A DNA stretch of 64,000 bases, from the NCBI RefSeq assembly GCF_963576675.1, contig NC_088912.1:59094895-59158894 (forward strand), in the 5' to 3' direction. This document shows, in pieces, positions 22,247 through 33,285 of this stretch (position 1 is its first letter; every line of letters starts with the position of its first letter). Below the pieces are notes generated by a model. It worked only from the letters and a program-made list of their open reading frames with translations, was not told the DNA's origin and searched no databases. The translations under genes were made by a program, and so were the position numbers. The DNA is from Euphorbia lathyris. Its lineage: Eukaryota; Streptophyta; Magnoliopsida; Malpighiales; Euphorbiaceae.

Positions 22247-22729
22247 CTACTCGTCGGGAAAACCATAGTTTATCTCCTCTTCTTCCACCCTTAGGGGCTG
22301 ATTGGCCAGAAATTCCGCTACGGCTCTCCCCTTAATAACCTTCTTCGTCACATATTTGATGTCGAATTCTGACAAGAGCAACAACCATCGGGCCAGCTTC
22401 TCGGTTAAGGATGGAGTTCGATACAGATACTTCACGGGATCCATCCGGGAAATAATGATCACTTTGTAAGACTGAAAATAGTGTCGCAGCTTCTTCGTTA
22501 GCCATACTACTGCCACGCACATCTTTTCGATCATATTATACTTAAGCTCGTATTCCAGGAACTTCTTACTCGGATAATACACTGCATGCTCTACACTAGT
22601 GTCCCCTTCCTGTGCCAACATTGCTCCAATAGATCGCTCCTCGATCGCTACATATAGGAGAAGTGGTTTTCTAAGTTTGGGTGGTCTCAAAACTGGCGGA
22701 TTAATCAAATAGGTCCAGATGCTCTCCAA
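22247..22729 (-). pseudogene. First RNase H and connection domain of the Tat element
   Basis: PLLLYVAIEERSIGAML, VYYPSKKFLEYELKYNMIEK, and RWLLLLSEFDIKYV are the gypsy RNase H pattern. In the first block Ala replaces the usual catalytic Asp region (LYVAIEE for the common LYLAVSD-like degenerate form), as is known for the decayed first RNase H of Tat elements. Confidence 0.85.
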
Positions 22730-23935
22730 GGCTTGCTGACATTTGTCGTTCCAAACCGTCGGTTGATCTTTCCACAGCAGTTTTTGATATACTGAACCTG
22801 CCCTATAAATCCTCTCACTTCTCTCTCATTCTTCGGTGCCGGCATTTCCTGTATGGCCTTTACCTTGTCGGGATCCACCTCGATCCCCTTATTACTGATC
22901 ACATAGCCTGAGATTTTCCCCGATGAAACACCAAAGAAACACTTCTTCGGGTTCAACCTCAGCTTGAATTCTGCAATTCGGGCCAAAAACTTCTCGAGTG
23001 CAGCGAAATGCCCCTCTCTCGTCTCCGACTTGACCATCATGTCATCCACATAAACTTCCACCTCCTTGTGTATCATATCATGGAACAGTGCCATAGCCAT
23101 CCGTTGATAAGTTGCCCCGGCATTTTTCAAACCAAACGGCATTACCCTATAGCAGTACGTTCCCCACTCAGTTGTGAATGAGGTCTTTGCCTTGTGCTTT
23201 TCTGCCATTTGAACCTGCATGTAGCCCATGAAGCAGTCAACATTTGTGTGCAAGACGCTTGATGCAGCACTGTCGATTAATACATCGATGTGAGGCAATG
23301 CGAATTCATCTTTGGGTCAAGCCTTGTTGAGATCTCTATAATCGACGCACATTCTCACTTTACCGTCCTTCTTCGCGATTGGTTCTACATTTGCAACCCA
23401 AGGGGGATAGTCGATTACTTCGATGAACCCTGCTTCTAACTATTTCTTCACTTCCTCTCTGATCTTATCTGCCCATTCCGGCCTCATGCGTCGGAGTTTC
23501 TGTTTCACAGGCTTAGCCTCGGGGTATGTTGGAATACGGTGAGTTACGATTGATTGATCGATTCCTGGCATGTCTTCGTACGTCCAAGCAAACACTATTT
23601 CGTATTTTTTTTATTATTCTCTCAAATTCTTTTCTCTCTTCAATAATTAATTCTTGAGCAATTTGTATAAGTTCAGGATTTTCATCCGTGCCAAGATTTA
23701 AAGTTGACATTTCTATTCCATTGATTTCAAATGTAGGCATGTTATATGAATGAGAATGCATGGAATGATCAAAATCAACATCAAGCAAGTAAGCAAAATA
23801 AGAATTCATTTCATTGATAGTTTTGGCGAGTACATCATCGGATTCAAACAAAGCAGTAACATAGTTGTCATCATCGGGGTTCTCGGGGTTTTCATGGGCC
23901 TTGGAGGTGTTTGGTTCATCCACCGCCCCCACGGT
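22730..23935 (-). pseudogene. Tat reverse transcriptase, broken
   Basis: The N-terminal region (STLNLGTDENPELIQIAQEL, 23710-23640) lies in the open frame 23932-23513. A T run at 23605-23613 and further changes put the fingers in other frames (KIREEVKK..., VRMCVDYRDLNKA at about 23460-23330). The frame 23298-22705 carries the palm: HTNVDCFMGYMQVQM (first Asp), MPFGLKNAGATYQRM, and VEVYVDDMMVKS (YVDD at about 23055), then LNPKKCFFGV. All catalytic Asp residues remain, but the frame is broken at least three times. No protease motif (D-T/S-G) is visible between this domain and the gag-like modules. Confidence 0.88.
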
Positions 23936-24181
23936 TGTCTATGCAGTGATAACTTGCTCCTCAGCATTTAAGTCAAGCATCATGATCCCCTCTATGAAGC
24001 AGCTTGCCTTTCCTTTGCCCCAGTCAGTAACATCGTTGAAGATCTTAAATTCGGGCAGATTCTTTCCCTCGGTGCCTCGGCCCGACTCTACCATTATGGA
24101 AATTTCCGACTCGTCATCAGACTCATCCCAGATATGGATTGGAGCTTTCTGATTGATACCTTCCTCTTCCGAGGAACTTCC
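23936..24181 (-). other. Acidic linker upstream of the Tat RT
   Basis: In the frame of the modules to its right this reads SSSEEEGINQKAPIHIWDES, then DDESEISIMVESGRGTEGK, with stops at both ends. No domain recognised. Confidence 0.55.
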
Positions 24182-25540
24182 CTAGATATCCACAACAATC
24201 AGATCCATCACGTGAGGGACGTTCGGATTTACATAGGAAGGGTCCGACGATCCATACCGAGCCCATCCTATAAGCTCATCATAATCCTTCAAGAACACCC
24301 TGCTCAACCTCTTTGCCACAAGTGGAATAGCACCTCTTCGGATACACATGAGTTGCTCCTGATCGCTCAAGGTGACCCGACATGAGGCATACTTGAACCT
24401 CCATCTTCTAGCATAATCCACGAATGCTTCCTCGGGAAACTGCTTGATCCTTTCTAAATCCTCCAACGACCCTGTCCACGGAATGTACATCTCATACCTC
24501 TGCACAAAGGCCTCCATGAGGGACCCCCAGCCCCCTTTTATCTTTACCGAGAGCATTCGGTGCCACATCAAAGCTTCTCCTACGAGTGTCTTTGGAGAAT
24601 GTTGAACCAACTCACTTCGATAGAGTCCCGCGTTAAACATGTAGGCACGAAAATGGTTTATGTGGTCGATGGGGTTCTCATCTCCCTTGTACTTAGCCAT
24701 AGTTAATACCGCCTCAGGTGTCTCCTCATCGGGTAACATCGGCACTTCCTCTGGACGTCCCCATACGGTGTATTTCTTGATGAATCTCTTAGTCATTTCC
24801 GCCCAATTCACTTTTACGTACGTTGGAAGAGACATGTACCATACCAGTGACTCTCATGCCAATGAGTTGCAAAACAAACTCGTAATTTCCTCCTCTTTGA
24901 AGCCCAAAGGACCCATAGCGGACAGATAAAAATGCAAGTGCTCCAAGGGATCCTTATCTTCACTATACTTGCTGACAGCTGGAAATGGGCATTTGATAGG
25001 CCCAATTCGCATCGCACTATGTTTCACCACCTGTGCTTTGGCCTTTCTATACTTCATCAAAAACAAGCTTGCCATCAGCGACCAATCATGCTTAGTCGAT
25101 TCAGGTAGCAACTGAAACCACCTCAAAGGTTCGCCTAATAGCGATAGATAGAACCACGGAGTGACATCTTCCACCTCATATGGCTCTCTAAACATAGCGC
25201 ATACATACTCGAACAAATGGGCTTCGGGATCTTCTACCCCACTGAACAAACTCAAAATGGGCCTGACCCTCTGAGATGACACCTCTTCGGCTTTTCCTTC
25301 GTCATTTATCACTTCCTCTGTTACTCCTTCTCCTAAGACGGACACATGCAATCCATTTCCCACATTTAACTTGTCTTCGGAACTCAAAAGCTCTTCCTTA
25401 AATTCACAGAATGAATAAACCACAAAGCTCTCCTCCAACCTAGATCCGATTGCGCTCACCCTATGACTAGGCGATGGATTGCACTTAGGGGGAGGGTTTG
25501 CTGACGATGGGTTGACTATTTTCTTTTTATCAATTAGATC
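24182..25540 (-). pseudogene. Three extra gag-like capsid modules in tandem (Tat element)
   Basis: After the gag stop, the minus strand encodes three more copies of the retrotransposon capsid pattern (Retrotrans_gag type). Module 2, about 25270-25040: LFSGVEDPEAHLFEYVCAM, LLGEPLRWFQLLPE, DWSLMASLFLMKY. Module 3, about 25015-24770: SKYSEDKDPLEHLHFYLSAM, SLVWYMSLPTYV, NWAEMTKRFIKKY. Module 4, about 24710-24490: MAKYKGDENPIDHINHFRAYM, GEALMWHRMLS, GGWGSLMEAFVQRY, followed by a longer C-terminal part FPEEAFVDYARRWRFKY. Each lines up with the normal gag (KKFDGIGDPTAHVNQYVAAM, GVALVWFHTLPLG, DWKELAKAFITQY). Module 3 has a TGA at 24854-24856 (fits CGA to TGA). Modules are well diverged from one another, so the duplications are old. 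This is where the protease would be expected. Confidence 0.85.
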
Positions 25541-27966
25541 CTAGATCTCATGCTTTAGCCTCTCACAATTTTCAATGGTGTGTCCGTAGTTACTATGGAA
25601 CTCGCAATACCCCCTGGTTATCATCCGTGGTGTGGGTCCTGTCTTGTTCTTGGGAGTAAGGGCTTTCAGCAACTCCTTTTTCCGCAATCGTTCGAAAACT
25701 TTTGCATAGGTCAGATCAAATTGGGCGAACTGCCTTTTCCCGATAGCGTTAAGTTCAAGCACTTTCATTGCGGTAGGTTCTATATTAGTACTTGGCCCTC
25801 CGGCACTATACCCCGACTTCGTCCATTTAGTATAAGCTCTTTTCGGCTCTCCATCCCCCTCAGCTGTCAAAGCGTAGACATACATCTGATTAAAATCGGT
25901 GAAAGGCATACACCGCAGCTCATTCCTAACATACGGTAAAGTATTGTCGATTACCACCCGGATCTGATCCTGCTCCGACGGCTTCTGTTTCATAACTGCT
26001 GCCTTAGCTCTCCACCTACTCACAAAGTCGGACAAAGACTCCCCAGCCTGCTGCTTGGTGCTCTCTAGCTCCCTCAAAGTAACCTCCAACATAGTGTTGA
26101 AACTATATTGGGTGATGAATGCCTTCGCCAGTTCTTTCCAATCTCTCTTCATTCCCAGTGGTAATGTATGAAACCACACGAGGGCAACTCCTTCCAGATA
26201 GGCACTGAACAACCCTAGGATCTGTTCCTCAGTCATAATTATGTGCTTCATCGCTGCCACATATTGGTTCACATGGGCGGTAGGATCCCCAATTCCATCA
26301 AACTTCTTCATGTCAGGAAGCCGGAACTTCAAAGGCAAAGCAGTTGCCGACGAATAGTTCTTCAAATTATAAAAGTTCTGACCTCCAGAGCCTACGCCAC
26401 GTAGATCATGCACTTCCTGAGTGATGTGCTGCTTCCATTCCTCTTCCCTTTGCTTTCTCTTCCCCAAACTACTTGTTACGCCATCCTGATAGTTATCTCC
26501 AAAATGGGGACCCGTGCTCACAATGTTCTCAGCTGGTTTACTGCCACTCTTGCTACTCTTAATTGCAAGCTCATCCAGCTGGTAGGGCTGTAAACGAGCA
26601 GAGCCGCTCATGAGCGGCTCGGCGTTCGGCTCGATAAAAGCTCGGCTCGGCTCGGCTCGATTTCTTAATGAGTCGTTCGTGAGCACGATTTTTAGGCTCG
26701 ATTTGTAAACGAGCCAAGCTTGAACAAACCAAAGCTCGGCTCAAAAGCTCGCGAGCAAGCTCGATTAGAGGCTCGTAAACAAGTTCATGAACAAGCTCGA
26801 TAAAAGCTCGTGAGCTAACTCAATTATAATATTTATATATTTAAAAAAAATAAAGTTTAGTAATGTGTATAAATTTATATTACAAGTATACCTAATTAAT
26901 GACCGAATTTGATATTATTTTGTTCGTGAACATCATAAACGAGTTGATAAAGTTTAGTTAAGGAAATTATTATAAGAAAAAATAGTTGAGAAAAAGAATT
27001 ACTAGCAAAATGAATTGATAAAGAATAAAAAAAATTTAAATGTGTCCACTTAACAAATTATGAATTTTTGATGAAGTGTTGATTTTTTTCCAAAGGTATA
27101 ATAGTAACTATAATAATAATAATAAATAATGTAACAGCAACTTCAGCATATTTGTTCATAGTATTTTATCATAAAAAAATGAAAAGAATAAATTATTAGA
27201 AGAAACATTACAAAATAAAAGTGAAAAGAGAGAGTAAAGAAAGAGAAAGAGCAAAGAAAGATTCACGTCTCTCACCCTTCATTTCAAGTACTCTAATACA
27301 TCCCACATCGCCTAAAAACAATTTTATCTTCCAAGAACCACAGTATAAAATGAGGAGCAGTCTACACATCAGGGGCAAAAGGTTTTAAATGGTAAACCAG
27401 ATTAATTTTGGTTTGCTGGTTTGATGCCAGTATACTGGTTCATTTTGGCCGGTCTGGTCTGATTTTAAAAGCCTTTGTGAGTAAAGTTTGTGAGCACAGT
27501 TCACGAACAAATAAAATGAGCTGTTCGTGAACAAGCTCGTGAGCTCGATAAACGAGCTCGGCTCGTGAGCAGCTCGTGAACAATTGAGCTGCTAAACGAG
27601 CCGAGCTCGAACAGCAAATTGAGCTCGAACCGAGCTTGAAGCTCGGTTCGAGCTCGGTAAAAAACTGCCGAGCCGAGCTCGAGCAGGCCAAAGCTCGGCT
27701 CGGCTCGTTTACAGCCCTACCAGCTGGACTAAAATTGCAGTTAACTGATCGTTGATGTTGTTTACCACTCTTTCTAACCCTGATATTCTCTCATCTGGCG
27801 TAGACATACTGACCGAAGACTGAGTTGATTCGGACAACGATGATTCGAACGCCACAACTGCTGATTCGGAACTGATGATCTGTAACTGATCAAACTGCCT
27901 GACTAGCCAGCTACTCTCCCGAAACCACAACCACTTAATGATGAAGTCTGCGCGAATGGCATCCAT
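25541..27966 (-). pseudogene. Tat gag, split by a hAT element
   Basis: ATG at 27966 (MDAIRADFIIKWLWFRES). The N-terminus ends with a short coiled coil (ERISGLERVVNNINDQL) and is interrupted at 27720 by the hAT insert; it resumes at 26574. Counting one copy of the 8-bp duplication, the parts add to 1281 bp, 427 codons with the stop, in one frame. The capsid domain is at about 26330-26095 and continues through SLSDFVSRWRAKAAVM. A CEFHSNYGHTIENCERLK motif near the C-terminus replaces a classical CCHC knuckle, as is usual in Tat gag. Frame ends at 25541. Confidence 0.9.
26583..27719. mobile_element. Non-autonomous hAT transposon
   Basis: 17-bp perfect terminal inverted repeats TAGGGCTGTAAACGAGC and an 8-bp target duplication CCAGCTGG at 26575-26582 and 27720-27727. 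The subterminal 150 bp at each side are packed with GCTCGGCTCG, GAGCTCG and GCTCGTGAGC words on both strands. The middle is AT-rich and has no transposase. Eight-base duplications and TA/CAGGG termini define the hAT superfamily. Confidence 0.93.
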
Positions 27967-29880
27967 TAGTATGTATGCATGATTTTATATGCATGATGCG
28001 TGGTGTGTGCGTTTATTTATTTACGGATATATAAGATAAGAAGAACAAATGTTAGTCTAATTACACGTATCACAACATCTCTCTTCCACCCTTATTCCTC
28101 CACACACTCGAGGGTCCAAGTCTCTTTCCTAGGATTTTGGTTTGGGGATCACATTGCGGTCTAGGGGACGCGTGATGCCATCGATTATTGCGGAAAAGTA
28201 AATCATCCATCAGACAATACAGTTCGTTTTGACGTATCAACGTTCAGTGACTAAGATATCGACCAAATTGGATTGTCCTTTCGAATAACTCGTTTTTTGT
28301 CATTTTGCGAGATACGTTAGTCCGAGTTTTAACTTCCTTTTGAGCGTATCTCGGATTTAGACGTGGCGCGAGTTACTCTTTTGGTTCAATCATTCGTTAT
28401 TGACAATGACTCGTTCCCTTTTATTCGTGTGGGTTCGTGTCTCGATTTTTGGATTACGATGGGATCTTTTGGATCTATCGAGAGACGCAACCACGTGTTT
28501 ATTTAGTGATGAAATCACTTTTGGATTTTATTTTAGGGAACGGACTCACTGAGTAACGCGTTTGTTTTTAGCGTCAAGAATCCGCTTGCTCGTTTTGGCT
28601 ACGTGAAAAGACGGCAAGTCTTATTCGAGCGCACGATAATAATCTTTTGGCTATTAACAACTCTTTATTATTTTTTTTCCAATTTACGGGATATACCATC
28701 CTAGCGTGGTTACAGAAAATCAACGTTTCGTTGAATCGCATGCTTATTCGAAGCAGGGATATCACCGTTCTTTTTCATTTAGGCACGAGTTAAGCAAACA
28801 CGCAGATCGGGCCATATTTCTTGTAGTTTTGGTAACGGTCGAAATGATCGAGCCATTAGTCAAACCCACAGTCTCGTCCATATGGTGCAATCATGCGGTT
28901 TAACTTAATTCGGCTTCGTGATTATAAGCAGCGTATATACCAGTTCGAGGCACGTATTTAACGACATTGGTTCATTTTCTTTAACTACTCTCGGGATTGA
29001 CATATATCGTAGATATAGAATGATTTTGGTCGTTTTTATTTTCTTTTCTTAGTCACTTTTGCGGATACATCCATTTCTCCTAAGAACAAAACAAGGCGTA
29101 ACATAAGAGTCTATTTTTTATTCGGAAGGGACGGGCCACGTTTGCAAAACTCTTTACGTTACAACGGGGTCGTTCAAAACAGAAATGTTCTTTGTTTTCG
29201 TTTTGTCATAATCTCGTTTTATCCCAACCTATTTAAAGAATGTGAATAACGACTACTGTTAATATAGTCTTTTGAATCGAGATATAACTATCCTTAATAT
29301 CAAACCGACTTGAACTAATACGTGCTTACGTCACAACGCATTTCCTGAACATGTGCCTTCTTCGGGACACGGAAAGGGACCAGGCGGGTCGCACAAGTTC
29401 ATTCATACGAGATGACTAAGTCGTCTTTAGTTCGAATCATTTCGATGTTTTGGGGTAGTTTATACATCGGTTTAAGAGTATATATTAACGTATCGTTTCG
29501 TTTTCTTTACGTATTTTAGGATTAGACACGTATCATGGCAATTTGAAAACACGAACTGATTCATTTATCACATCAAAAATGGTAACGGGTAATCCTATGG
29601 CAACTTCTAAGGCTACTATATGCTGACACGGCTGATCGCAGGACCTCACAGTAACACACGAATTCGCCCACGATCCAAAGGATGGGGACCCTTCGGTGCC
29701 TTACTGTAAGGGGGAACTTACACTAGCCTCTTTCGAGCGACGAATGGACTCTCGCTAGAGGTTTCGTGGAAATTACCCAAAAGGTTTGCAATAATGCTTA
29801 TGAATGCATACAAAAAGAAATAATACGATCCGTCCCCGTTAAGGGCTTAATACACGCCTTCCGGAATCAAATTTCTCGCT
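27967..29880 (-). other. 5' untranslated region of the Tat element
   Basis: 1.9 kb between primer site and gag. Only short open frames. No ORF1 of the Ogre type is visible. Confidence 0.65.
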
Positions 29881-29898
29881 TCCCCAGCAGAGTCGCCA
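29881..29898 (-). other. Primer binding site of the Tat element
   Basis: Minus strand TGGCGACTCTGCTGGGGA, two bases after the LTR end. This form is common in Ogre/Tat elements, where a tRNA-Arg primer has been proposed; I did not verify the tRNA. Confidence 0.88.
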
Positions 29899-29900
29899 CT

Positions 29901-31061
29901 TGTTAGACAAGGTGCCGAACGGCTTCACTCGGGCGGACCGGGGGGTGGACACCTCATGGCGACGTAAGCGGTGATTGGCGCCGAAAGCAACCAATCGTGG
30001 AATCAAGCTGCTCGGCAGGACCGGAGCTCGGAGTATGGAAGAGTCGCCACCCACGAATGGGAAAATGAACACCGATCCCTTGCGGGAGACCGGTGAGGGT
30101 TCGGGAAACTTAGGTACGAGCCGAGAAGGCTAGCTCCTTTCCGAAGAAAGGCTACTAGGCACCCCGACATTGCCCAGTTATGAACCACCGGCCTCCTACT
30201 CAGCGTGTTAGGCGATAATGGACTAATCGCATATTTCTTTAAGTTTAAAATTCATTTGAAACCTTTTCTTTCTCGCTTTGAAAACCGTTTTGAGCATGTT
30301 ATTGAAAGCCAGTTTAGTAAAGAATCACCCATTTTGCATAAATTTAAAATACATAGGAGAGAGAGGGGGAGAGGGAAGAATTGATTTATTCATAGTGTGT
30401 TTTGTGCTTTAATTTACATATTAACTCTAAACTAAGCTCACTCCCAAAAACGAGTTTATTTAAATGGTTTGTGCCTTAATCGTCGTTGGAACGATTTAGG
30501 TACGTTTCAAAACCCCGTTAATTTACATGATGTTCACTCGAATCGCCGTTGGAACGACTCGAGCGTTTTGAAAACTTTGAACAAGAAGTTTTAACCAAAA
30601 ACGTGATTAAGCATACAAGTCCATTTGCTTTTGTACAAAATCGTTTAGATAGGAAAACGATTCAAAACTCTATTATTTTCCGGAAAACGCTTTTCATTAC
30701 AAGGCTCGCTTAATCCGCCATTGGAACGGATTAAGGTTTCAAAACATGATATTTTAGGAAGACGTTTGAGAATGATAAAGAACTAAAAACCTTTTATTTA
30801 CATTAGGAACCTCTAGAAATCTTTAGTTTAAGTAACCAAATTGGAATCTCTTTTTGTAGTTCATTTTCCCCTTTTCCCTCAAATTAATCATCACTTGAAC
30901 ATATTTACAACAATTAACTATTTTAATCCAAAACTCACCCAACCAAATACCTTTGAAATATATACATATAGATGTCAAAGGGAAAAGAAGAAATATATAC
31001 ATATATATACATTTTTAGTAGAAATGGTAATTATACCTATAGATTAAAAATGAGGTAAAGA

Positions 31062-31100
<39 letters not shown>

Positions 31101-32575
31101 GATTATTAATAGGTAAAAATAGTAATGAAAATAATACTAGATATAATACCATTTTATTTTAATTAAAAACATGTAAAAACAATGAACAAGGTTCATAAAT
31201 AAGAAAATAACTTTTAACTCCAAACAGTTTTTACATAATGGATTCATAGAAAATAACCCCCCAAAATAGTTTTTCCTATTAAATGTGCTAAACTAATAAA
31301 CTAAATACTCCTTAAATATTAATAAACCCCAAAAGTAGTTAGAATGAAAAATGCCCAAAAGACAATATTGTTCACACTATTAAATATATGTGTGTATAAC
31401 CTCAAAAAAGATTAAAACACAAAATAATACTCTAATATACCCTTATCTATGTATTTATCCTTAAAACACATCCTACAAATTAATAAAAAAAAAACTCAAT
31501 AACCAATAAAGTGTAAAATATCCAAAACAGTCCCTGTTCTCACATCAAATCCGAAAAGGACCCAAAATACCCAACCTAAATAAACCTATACATAAAATAG
31601 ATATATGCTACCCTTATACCCATATAAAGTAAGAACCTATTAATAACAAAATAAGTGAATTATATGTATAGCAAAATGAAAGAATTAAAAGTTAAAATGA
31701 AAATGGAAATAATATATGTATATTTATATCATTATAATAAAATAAAAGGGAGAGTAAAAGGAATATGTTAATAGTGAAAATTAGTAAGTAATATAAAACA
31801 CAATCAATGAAATATAGTATATACCGTCAATATAAATGCAACCCACTTTAGAAAATTATTTAAAAATTACAGCAGATTTAGTGACAGAAAATCCGTCACT
31901 AAATTGCAGTTTGCGACAGAAATTCTCAAAATATCACAATCAATCCCTCAATTTTCAGATTTAATAAAAATGACAGATCTACTCTATTTCATCATTTTAG
32001 CCCCCAAACTACCCCAAATCGGGTCATGGTTTGTAACGGAGGATTCTAAAACAACGTTTTATTGAAAATAATGGTTCAAAACGTTTATAAACACACGGAT
32101 CTACGACGTTTGGAACCCGAACTACCCTTGAATCGGGTCACGGTTCGTATTGGGATCCAAAACGAAGTTTTATTTTAAAATCAAAACCAAATACTTATTC
32201 AAATAGTAAACAAAAATTAAGTAAATATTATTGAACAATGAAGAACAATAAAAACACAATAAATGGGTCTAGTTCCTCGGATTTTACATTTTCATCGATA
32301 ACGGAGTCCAAATCAAGTCGATTGATTAGTGTTTAGAGTCGGATTTTTGGTGTTTTTATTGCTTTGTTCGGGTCTCGCCGAATTTTTCCAGAGATTCGGG
32401 TCCAATTTCTTCCTCCCCAATGCCTTGGGCTCCATCCTATTTATAGGCAAATGGAGCCCTAAACTTAGTTTATTTTTGGCTCCAAGCCAACTTGGAGCCA
32501 AAGATAAGCTAAGTTAGCCTAGGAAATTTTCATGAAATTACCTTTCCATCATTGTCATTATTACTATTATTATTA

Positions 32576-32613
<38 letters not shown>

Positions 32614-33280
32614 TGATTTAATTAATTAATTTTTTTTTAAATCCTAAGCTAGGATTGCACTTGGCATTTGGCCAAGTGCAGCAAAATGCACTTGGCCGAA
32701 TGCCAAGTGCAGGGGGCTGGGCTTGGCGACCCAGCCCCCGTCACGGGCCGCCCAACGGCCCGTGGCGTAAATACCGGCCCCCAACATGACCGCGTTTATA
32801 TATATATATATATATATACTAAAAAAAAAATAAAAATATTTAACTAAACAAAATGCATTTAAAAATAACCAAAATCAATGACGATTTTCATCGAAGACGA
32901 TTTTCGTCAAAATCGATTTTATAAAATTAGCTTTTTTTATAAAATTGATCTTTTTACAAAACCATGTATATATTTTTTGGATTGCTCGAATACCAAAATA
33001 AAACCCTCTATCGTCCCGAGATTTTATTAATAATAAAATTAATAAGAAAAGGGCGTGAAATACCCCAAACTCGGCGAGACGATTTAAGATTTCACTCGCG
33101 GAACCGATTCGCCGGTCATCTCAATTCGACTTCCGAATTCGATCAAACCGGTCTTCACGATTCCTTCGAACAACGTTTTTTTTTTATTATTTTTTATTGA
33201 CTCATCATTTATTTCAATCGACTGATTTGGATCCATTTTTATAATTTTTCTTCATCGGTCCTCCGACCCCGGTGTCTACA
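29901..33280 (-). repeat. 5' LTR of the Tat element
   Basis: 3380 bp, TGTAGACACC to GTCTAACA on the minus strand. A TATA box at 32438-32445 gives a U3 of about 0.85 kb and an R-U5 of about 2.5 kb. A (TA)n run at about 31062-31096 is longer than in the other LTR. The hairpin series recurs at 32656-32764 with one mismatch in the third stem and a one-base shorter fourth stem. Confidence 0.93.
32438..32445 (-). promoter_or_regulatory. TATA box of the Tat 5' LTR
   Basis: Minus strand CCTATAAATAGGATGG. Likely core promoter of the element. Confidence 0.65.
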
Positions 33281-33285
33281 CCTGG
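33281..33285. repeat. Target site duplication CCTGG, right copy
   Basis: Same five bases as 14648-14652. Confidence 0.93.

Larger units (their letters stand above)
14653..33280 (-). mobile_element. Tat-type Ty3/gypsy retrotransposon with multiple gag modules
   Basis: 18,628 bp including a 1137-bp hAT insert. LTRs of 3380 bp (5', right) and 3323 bp (3', left) run TGTAGACACC...GTCTAACA on the minus strand. Primer site at 29881-29898, purine tract at 17976-17991, 5-bp duplication CCTGG. Order on the minus strand: gag, three more gag-like modules, RT, RNase H, a second RNase H, integrase, then a 3' UTR with tandem arrays and an antisense ORF. The second RNase H, the very long LTRs and the 3' UTR place it in the Tat clade (Ogre, Retand and relatives). 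Ogre has an extra ORF before gag; none is seen here, and the antisense ORF recalls Retand and Grande. Frames carry many stops. Confidence 0.93.

Noticed and set aside
27440..27691. 83-codon minus-strand open frame in the hAT element
   Set aside because: It consists of the GAGCTCG subterminal repeats and has no transposase motif.
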